NCBI GenBank assembly: GCA_037444005.1
Contig: JBBING010000026.1
Location: 1 to 25,964, forward strand
Reading direction: 5' to 3'
DNA: 25,964 nucleotides
DNA from: DATLZC01 sp037444005
Lineage (GTDB): Bacteria > Chloroflexota > Dehalococcoidia > DSTF01 > JACRBR01
This document shows, piece after piece, positions 21,696 to 25,964 of this stretch. The notes under the pieces are model-generated. The model did not search any database, was not told where the DNA came from, and saw nothing but the letters and a program-made list of their open reading frames with translations. The first letter of the stretch is position 1; every line of letters starts with the position of its first letter. The translations under genes were made by a program, and so were the position numbers.

Positions 21696-22996
21696 CCCTG
21701 GGACGCCGGGAGTGGGCCACCGCGCTGCTGCTCGCCGCCGCCGCGGCGATGGGCGGTTGGGCGTGCTCGGGCTCCCACGGCGCCATCGCGCCTACGCCGA
21801 CGCCGTCGCCCACAGCGACCGCCACGGCGACGCCCCTCCCGACGCCGACACCCGACCCCGCGCCCGAGGCTGGCCGCGCCCTCGAGCACGTGCGCGCGCT
21901 CGCCGTGGACATCGGGCCGCGACTCGCCGGGACGGAAGGGGCCGACCGCGCCGTCGCCTACCTACGTGACGCCCTCGCGAACTGGGGGTACGAGGTCGAA
22001 ATCCAGCGTTTCCCCTTTTCGAGCGACTACTACCGGCAGGCCGATCTCGCCGCTAACGGGGAGGACATCCCTGCGGCTGTGCTCCAGGGGTCCGCCTCCG
22101 GAACCGTGAGCGCGCCGCTGTACGACGCCGGCCACGGCGCCGCGGGCGAGTTTCCGCCGGAAGTCGCGGGGGCGGTCGCTCTGGCCACCCGAGGCGTCAT
22201 CCCCGGGGCCGACATCGCCCGAAACGCGGAGGCGGCTGGCGCCGCGGCGCTCATCATCGTGCACGACGTGCCCGACGAGCCGCTCGTAGGGACCCTCGAG
22301 TACGACGCGCGCATCCCGGTGCTCGGCGTCAGCGCCGACGAAGGCGCCCGCCTCCGCGCGATGCTGGCGTCGGGACCCGTCACCGTGGACCTGTACGCGG
22401 GCGGGCCTCAGGCCATAAGCGAGAACGTCGTGGCGCGCGAGCGCCCGGGACCATGCGAGGAGGTGGTGGGCGCGCATTACGATTCAGTGCCTCAGTCGTA
22501 CGGCGCCAGCGACAACGCTAGCGGCGTGGCGACGGTGTTGGAGATGGCGCGCGCGGAGGCGCTCGAGGACATCCCGGGCAACCAGTGTTTCGTGCTTTTC
22601 GGGGCGGAGGAGCTGGGCCTGTTCGGCAGCGCCCACTTCGTGGCGCAGCTCACGCCCGAGGAGCGGAGCGCGATTCGGGCGATGCTCAACTTCGACATGA
22701 CGGGCGTGGGCGATACGTGGTGGCTCGTCGGCACGCCCGCCCTCGTGAGCCGCGTTCGCGACGTCGCCGAGCGCGACCTGGGCGTCGCCGCGACGCCGGC
22801 GGAGCTTCCCGACGGCGCGAGCAGCGACCATGCGTCCTTCATCGACGCCGGCATCCCCGCCGTCCTCGTTCACCGGTGGCACGACCCCTACCTCCACACG
22901 CCCGTCGACCGCATCGAGCGCGTGAACGGAGCCTCTATCGTCGAGGCGGCCCGCATGGGGCTGGCGCTCCTGCGCGACCTCGCCGCTGGCCCGTGA
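21656..22996 (+). CDS. Exported M28-family zinc aminopeptidase
   Basis: 446 aa. A hydrophobic export segment (ATALLLAAAAAMGGWACSG, 21-39) may be a lipoprotein signal with Cys37, though the lipobox is weak. A Thr/Pro linker (46-70) follows, then an M28 domain with an inserted PA-like segment at about 130-250. Zinc ligands and catalytic residues are visible: His274 (GAHYDS), bridging Asp286 (ASDNASG), Glu318-Glu319 (GAEELGLFGS), Asp347 (NFDM) and His414 (YLHTPVD). The enzyme should release N-terminal residues from peptides outside the membrane. The only reasonable start is GTG 21656, which overlaps the previous gene by 40 nt. It has no strong ribosome binding site, so the start is the least certain part. 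Confidence 0.85.
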   Translation: MAREEQAPDAGALTLGRREWATALLLAAAAAMGGWACSGSHGAIAPTPTPSPTATATATPLPTPTPDPAPEAGRALEHVRALAVDIGPRLAGTEGADRAVAYLRDALANWGYEVEIQRFPFSSDYYRQADLAANGEDIPAAVLQGSASGTVSAPLYDAGHGAAGEFPPEVAGAVALATRGVIPGADIARNAEAAGAAALIIVHDVPDEPLVGTLEYDARIPVLGVSADEGARLRAMLASGPVTVDLYAGGPQAISENVVARERPGPCEEVVGAHYDSVPQSYGASDNASGVATVLEMARAEALEDIPGNQCFVLFGAEELGLFGSAHFVAQLTPEERSAIRAMLNFDMTGVGDTWWLVGTPALVSRVRDVAERDLGVAATPAELPDGASSDHASFIDAGIPAVLVHRWHDPYLHTPVDRIERVNGASIVEAARMGLALLRDLAAGP

Positions 22997-23006
22997 ACGG
23001 GCCGCG

Positions 23007-23015
23007 TGCTACCAT
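23007..23015 (+). promoter_or_regulatory. Extended -10 promoter for the LysM lipoprotein gene
   Basis: Reads TGC-TACCAT, the recurrent extended -10 pattern. The predicted start near 23022 gives a leader of about 49 nt, with GGAGGG just before the GTG at 23071. Confidence 0.5.
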
Positions 23016-23070
23016 CCGGCCCGATCCACGCTCCGGCCGCGCCCGCGGCCCGGAGGGGCATGGAGGGATC

Positions 23071-23694
23071 GTGGAGCCCCGCGCAGCGCTTCTCGCCGCC
23101 GTACTGACGGTCGCCGCCATCGCCGCGGCCGCCTGCTCCGGCGACGGGGGCCTCTCGACGGACGCATTCGACGCCGTCCCGACGGCGACGCTGCCGCCGG
23201 AGATGCCGCCCGCCACCATCGTCAGCGGCGGGGGCCTCCAGGCGGCCCCGAATCAGCCCCGCACCTACGAGATCCAGCCCGACGATACCGTCGCGGGCAT
23301 CGCGGAAACGTTCGGCGTCAGCATCGAGGCGATCCTCGAGGCGAACCCAGGCCTCGACCCGACGCGACTCGTCATCGGCGAGCGCATCGTGATTCCGCTC
23401 GCGGCCGGAACGCCCGCGCCCACGGCGCCCGCGGCGTCGACCCCCAGGCCCACGCCCGCGCCCACGGCGACGCCCGTGCCCTCGGGCCCCTCGCCGACGC
23501 CCGTCACCCGCGTCGAAGACGGGCGGTTGACCTACGTGGTGCAGGAGGGCGACTATCCGGAGCTCATCGCTCAGAAGTTCGGCATCAGCACCGAAGAGCT
23601 CCTCGCGGCGAATCCCGGCATCGACCCGCGAGGCCTGCACATCGGCGACGTGCTGATCATTCCCACGCCCACGCCGACGCCCGAAGGGCAATAG
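23071..23694 (+). CDS. LysM-domain lipoprotein with two LysM repeats
   Basis: 207 aa from GTG 23071, with GGAGGG upstream. The export signal is AAVLTVAAIAAAAC with Cys22 as the lipidation site. Two LysM modules follow: 65-110 (YEIQPDDTVAGIAETFGVS...IVIPL) and 153-200 (YVVQEGDYPELIAQKFGIS...LIIPTP), separated by a Pro/Thr/Ala linker (111-145) and ended by a TPTPTPEGQ tail. LysM modules bind N-acetylglucosamine-containing glycans such as peptidoglycan. There is no catalytic domain. The second module carries Tyr162 where the family usually has Thr (GDTL). It follows the M28 gene but has its own promoter. An upstream open frame to 22585 overlaps the M28 gene and was rejected. Confidence 0.85.
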   Translation: MEPRAALLAAVLTVAAIAAAACSGDGGLSTDAFDAVPTATLPPEMPPATIVSGGGLQAAPNQPRTYEIQPDDTVAGIAETFGVSIEAILEANPGLDPTRLVIGERIVIPLAAGTPAPTAPAASTPRPTPAPTATPVPSGPSPTPVTRVEDGRLTYVVQEGDYPELIAQKFGISTEELLAANPGIDPRGLHIGDVLIIPTPTPTPEGQ

Positions 23695-23704
23695 ATTCCT
23701 TCAA

Positions 23705-23733
23705 TTGCGCACCGTACGACCCCGTGCTAGCAT
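23705..23733 (+). promoter_or_regulatory. Promoter for the carboxyltransferase gene
   Basis: TTGCGC (23705-23710), a 17-bp spacer and TGC-TAGCAT (TAGCAT 23728-23733). The predicted start near 23740 leaves about 6 nt before the ATG at 23746, and no ribosome binding site is seen, so the message is almost leaderless. Confidence 0.55.
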
Positions 23734-23745
23734 CCTCACCGGCCC

Positions 23746-25296
23746 ATGTCGGTAGAAGAACGTCTGCAACGGCTGCTCGAGCTGAAAGAACAGGCGAAGC
23801 TCGGGGGCGGCCAGAAACGAATCGATGCCCAGCACGCGCGCGGCAAACTGACCGCGCGCGAGCGTCTGGCGATCCTGCTCGACGAGGGCACCTTCGAAGA
23901 GCTCGACCCCCTGGTCACTCACCGGGCCACGGAGTTCGGCCTCGACCGCCAGAAGTACCTCGGCGACGCGGTGGTCACCGGGTACGGCAAGATCGAGGGC
24001 CGGCTCGTCTTCGTCTTCTCGCAGGACTTCACCGTGTTCGGCGGCTCGCTGTCCGAGGTGATGGGCGAGAAGATGTGCAAGGTGATGGACCTGGCGATGA
24101 AGACGGGCGCGCCGGTCATCGGCCTCAACGACTCCGGCGGGGCGCGCATCCAGGAGGGCGTCGCCAGCCTGGCCGGCTACGGAGAGGTCTTCCTGCGCAA
24201 CGTGCTGGCCTCCGGCGTGATCCCGCAGATCTCGGTCATCCTCGGCCCGTGCGCGGGCGGCGCCGTGTACTCGCCCGCGATGACCGACTTCATCTTCATG
24301 GTGCAGGGCACCTCGCAGATGTTCCTCACCGGCCCGGACGTCATCAAGGCGGCGACGGGTGAGGACGTGACGCACGAAGAGCTCGGCGGCGCCACGGCGC
24401 ACGCGACCCGCAGCGGCGTCTGCCACTTCGCCATCGAGGGCGAGGAGGACTGCCTCCTCGAAGTGCGCCGCCTGGTGTCCTTCCTGCCCCTCAACAACAT
24501 GGAGGACCCGCCCGTCGTCGAAACCGGCGACGACCCCTTCCGGCGCGACGAGGACCTCCTGCACGTGGTCCCCGACGACCCGAAGAAGAGCTACGACGTC
24601 CGCGAGGTGATCCACCGCGTGCTGGACCTCGGCGACTTCATGGAGGTCCATGCGCAGTGGGCGCCGAACATCGTCGTGGGATTCGGGCGTATCGCCGGGC
24701 GGACCGTGGGCGTCGTCGCGAACCAGCCGCTGTATTTGGCGGGCGTCCTGGATATCGACTCGTCGCGCAAGGCCGCGCGCTTCGTCCGCTTCTGCGACGC
24801 CTTCAACATCCCCATCGTGACGTTCGTCGACGTGCCCGGCTTCCTTCCGGGCACCGCGCAGGAGTACGGCGGCATCATCACGCACGGGGCCAAGCTCGTC
24901 TTCGCATACTCGGAGGCCACGGTGCCTAAAGTGACCGTCATCTTGCGCAAGGCGTACGGCGGCGCCTACGACGCCATGGGATCGAAGCACCTGCGGGGCG
25001 ACATCAACTACGCGTGGCCCATCGCCGAGATCGCCGTGGTCGGGCCCGACGCCGCCGTCAACATCATCCACCGCCAGCGCATTCAACAGTCGGAGGACCC
25101 CGAGCGGACGCGTCAGGAGCTCATCCGCGACTACGCCGACCGCTTCGCCAACCCCTACGTCGCCGCGCAGCGCGGCTTCATCGACGACGTCATCGATCCG
25201 CGGGACACGCGCGCCAAGATCGCGGTGGCGCTCGAGATGCTGCGCAACAAGGTCGACCACCTGCCGCCCAAGAAGCACGGCAACATTCCGCTGTAA
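23746..25296 (+). CDS. Acyl-CoA carboxylase carboxyltransferase (beta) subunit, propionyl/methylmalonyl-CoA type
   Basis: 516 aa, the usual length for PccB/AccD5/MmdA. It is built of two crotonase-like halves. Oxyanion-hole segments: NDSGGARIQEGV (about 126-137), LGPCAGGAVYSPA (166-178), DVPGFLPGTAQEYGGIITHGA and KAYGGAYDAMGSKHL (YGGA at 404-407). It transfers the carboxyl group between carboxybiotin and the acyl-CoA alpha carbon. PccB in propionyl-CoA carboxylase and MmdA in sodium-pumping methylmalonyl-CoA decarboxylase are hard to separate by sequence alone. No biotin carboxylase, biotin carrier or decarboxylase beta subunit is in the window. The epimerase at 5178-5579 suits either reading of a methylmalonyl-CoA route. 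The start MSVEERLQRLLELKEQA is typical. Confidence 0.9.
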   Translation: MSVEERLQRLLELKEQAKLGGGQKRIDAQHARGKLTARERLAILLDEGTFEELDPLVTHRATEFGLDRQKYLGDAVVTGYGKIEGRLVFVFSQDFTVFGGSLSEVMGEKMCKVMDLAMKTGAPVIGLNDSGGARIQEGVASLAGYGEVFLRNVLASGVIPQISVILGPCAGGAVYSPAMTDFIFMVQGTSQMFLTGPDVIKAATGEDVTHEELGGATAHATRSGVCHFAIEGEEDCLLEVRRLVSFLPLNNMEDPPVVETGDDPFRRDEDLLHVVPDDPKKSYDVREVIHRVLDLGDFMEVHAQWAPNIVVGFGRIAGRTVGVVANQPLYLAGVLDIDSSRKAARFVRFCDAFNIPIVTFVDVPGFLPGTAQEYGGIITHGAKLVFAYSEATVPKVTVILRKAYGGAYDAMGSKHLRGDINYAWPIAEIAVVGPDAAVNIIHRQRIQQSEDPERTRQELIRDYADRFANPYVAAQRGFIDDVIDPRDTRAKIAVALEMLRNKVDHLPPKKHGNIPL

Positions 25297-25316
25297 CCGG
25301 CGAATCCATCCGCCGG
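25297..25316. terminator. Weak hairpin after the carboxyltransferase gene
   Basis: CCGGCG (25297-25302) and CGCCGG (25311-25316) pair around an 8-nt loop immediately after the stop codon. No T-run follows, so this is only a candidate terminator. Confidence 0.3.
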
Positions 25317-25376
25317 GCTCCGTCGTATCGCAGATCGAGCCGAGCCCCGCCCGTTCATCCGTCCGCGGAGCCATCG

Positions 25377-25964
25377 ATGCCGCACATCTCATGGCGCCGG
25401 CACGCCGTAGCGCTCGCGGTCGCAGCGGCCGCCCTGGCGCCGGCCGCGAGCCCTCGCTCCGCCGCCGCAGCCGAGGTCTCCGTCGAGATCGTCGACTTCG
25501 CGTTCTCACCGTCCGCCATCACGGTGGACGCCGGCGACACCGTCGTCTGGACCAACACCGGGCAGGCGCCTCACACCTCCACGAGCGACGCCGGTCAGGC
25601 CGACACCTGGGACTCCGGCACGCTCACGACAGGCCAAGGCTTCAGCCGCACGTTCTCGACGCCGGGGACGTTCACGTATTTTTGCGCCATCCACCCGTTC
25701 ATGCGCGGCTCCGTCACCGTCCGCGCGGCCCCGAGCCCGACGCCGACGTCGTCTCCGACGCCGAGCGCCACGGCCAACGCGCCGACCTCGACGCCCGAGC
25801 CATCGGCGACGCCCACGGCCACGCGCACCGCGACGCCGCCCGCGAGCCCGACATCCGCCCCGCCGTCGACACCGACGCCGCTGGCGACGGAGGCGTCGCC
25901 GCCCGCCCTGCCCGAGGACGTCCCGGCGGCCTCGTCGGGCGGCGACGTGCTCGCCGCCGCGCAG
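25377..25964 (+). CDS. Exported cupredoxin (plastocyanin-like) protein, partial
   Basis: The frame from ATG 25377 is open to the right edge (196 codons), so the C-terminus is missing. Signal peptide about 1-32 (RHAVALAVAAAALAPAASPRSAAAA). A cupredoxin domain follows at 33-117: VEIVDFAFSPSAITVDAGDTVVWTN and then the type 1 copper ligands His66 (APHTST), Cys103, His106 and Met109 (YFCAIHPFMRG). This is the plastocyanin/amicyanin order. From 118 on the chain is a Thr/Pro/Ser/Ala linker; the last visible residues (ASSGGDVLAAAQ) may lead to a further domain or a membrane anchor. Likely an extracytoplasmic electron carrier or copper protein. GGAG lies just before the ATG. Confidence 0.82.
   Translation, partial: MPHISWRRHAVALAVAAAALAPAASPRSAAAAEVSVEIVDFAFSPSAITVDAGDTVVWTNTGQAPHTSTSDAGQADTWDSGTLTTGQGFSRTFSTPGTFTYFCAIHPFMRGSVTVRAAPSPTPTSSPTPSATANAPTSTPEPSATPTATRTATPPASPTSAPPSTPTPLATEASPPALPEDVPAASSGGDVLAAAQ

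Noticed and set aside
23701..25509. 602-codon minus-strand open frame
   Set aside because: Antisense to the carboxyltransferase, with no recognisable domain and no ribosome binding site.
25741..25880. Repetitive ACGCCG/CCGACG tracts as DNA repeats
   Set aside because: They are explained by Thr/Pro/Ala/Ser linker codons of the cupredoxin gene; similar tracts occur in other linker regions. No CRISPR-like spacing or direct repeats of fixed length were seen.

Overview
The window is high-GC DNA (roughly two-thirds G+C or more by eye), densely packed with bacterial genes and with no sign of recent mobile DNA. Several exported proteins carry long Thr/Pro linkers of the TPTPTP type. Together with short intergenic gaps, apparently leaderless genes, a class-E-like succinate dehydrogenase, methylmalonyl-CoA enzymes and a DPPR-synthase-like UbiA protein, this suggests a Chloroflexota genome, perhaps Dehalococcoidia/SAR202-like. 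That placement is an inference from style and gene content; no rRNA or other phylogenetic marker is present.

Layout. 1-2361 (minus): a partial secreted protein with two CBM4-like modules, a nicotinamidase-like cysteine hydrolase and a small zinc-ribbon protein. 2464-3861 (plus): an amidase. 3866-6629 (minus): a VOC protein, a double-VOC protein, methylmalonyl-CoA epimerase and a decaprenyl-phosphate phosphoribosyltransferase-like UbiA protein. 6754-11076 (plus): a housekeeping run of SAM methyltransferase, 58-aa YHS protein, TlyA rRNA methyltransferase, NAD kinase, short-form N-acetylglutamate synthase-like acetyltransferase, ADP-ribose pyrophosphatase-type Nudix enzyme and PlsC-like acyltransferase. 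11073-16210 (plus): a respiratory operon sdhA-sdhB-sdhE followed by an NnrS-like membrane protein, preceded by a good promoter and a large palindrome in the leader and closed by a bidirectional terminator. 16278-16976 (minus): a secreted repeat protein. 17122-21210 (plus): hyuA, a P-loop kinase and hyuB in one tightly coupled operon. 21276-25964 (plus): a two-TM protein, an M28 peptidase, a LysM lipoprotein, an acyl-CoA carboxylase carboxyltransferase and a partial cupredoxin.

The carboxyltransferase (propionyl-CoA to methylmalonyl-CoA with a biotin subunit elsewhere) and the epimerase fit one propionyl-CoA/methylmalonyl-CoA/succinyl-CoA route, whose product succinate would be oxidised by the Sdh complex. 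The SdhB here has an extra cysteine at the classical [3Fe-4S] site and is followed by a CCG-domain subunit instead of SdhC/SdhD anchors, both features of class E (HdrB-linked) enzymes.

Most unusual points: the HdrB-like SdhE has one intact and one broken CCG motif and is followed at once by an NnrS-like membrane protein; tlyA seems to begin at an ACG codon behind a strong ribosome binding site; a P-loop kinase sits between hyuA and hyuB; and a TGN-TANNNT extended -10 pattern recurs before many genes, in two cases exactly 7 nt before the ATG, implying leaderless mRNAs. No tRNA, rRNA, CRISPR array, insertion sequence or origin was seen.
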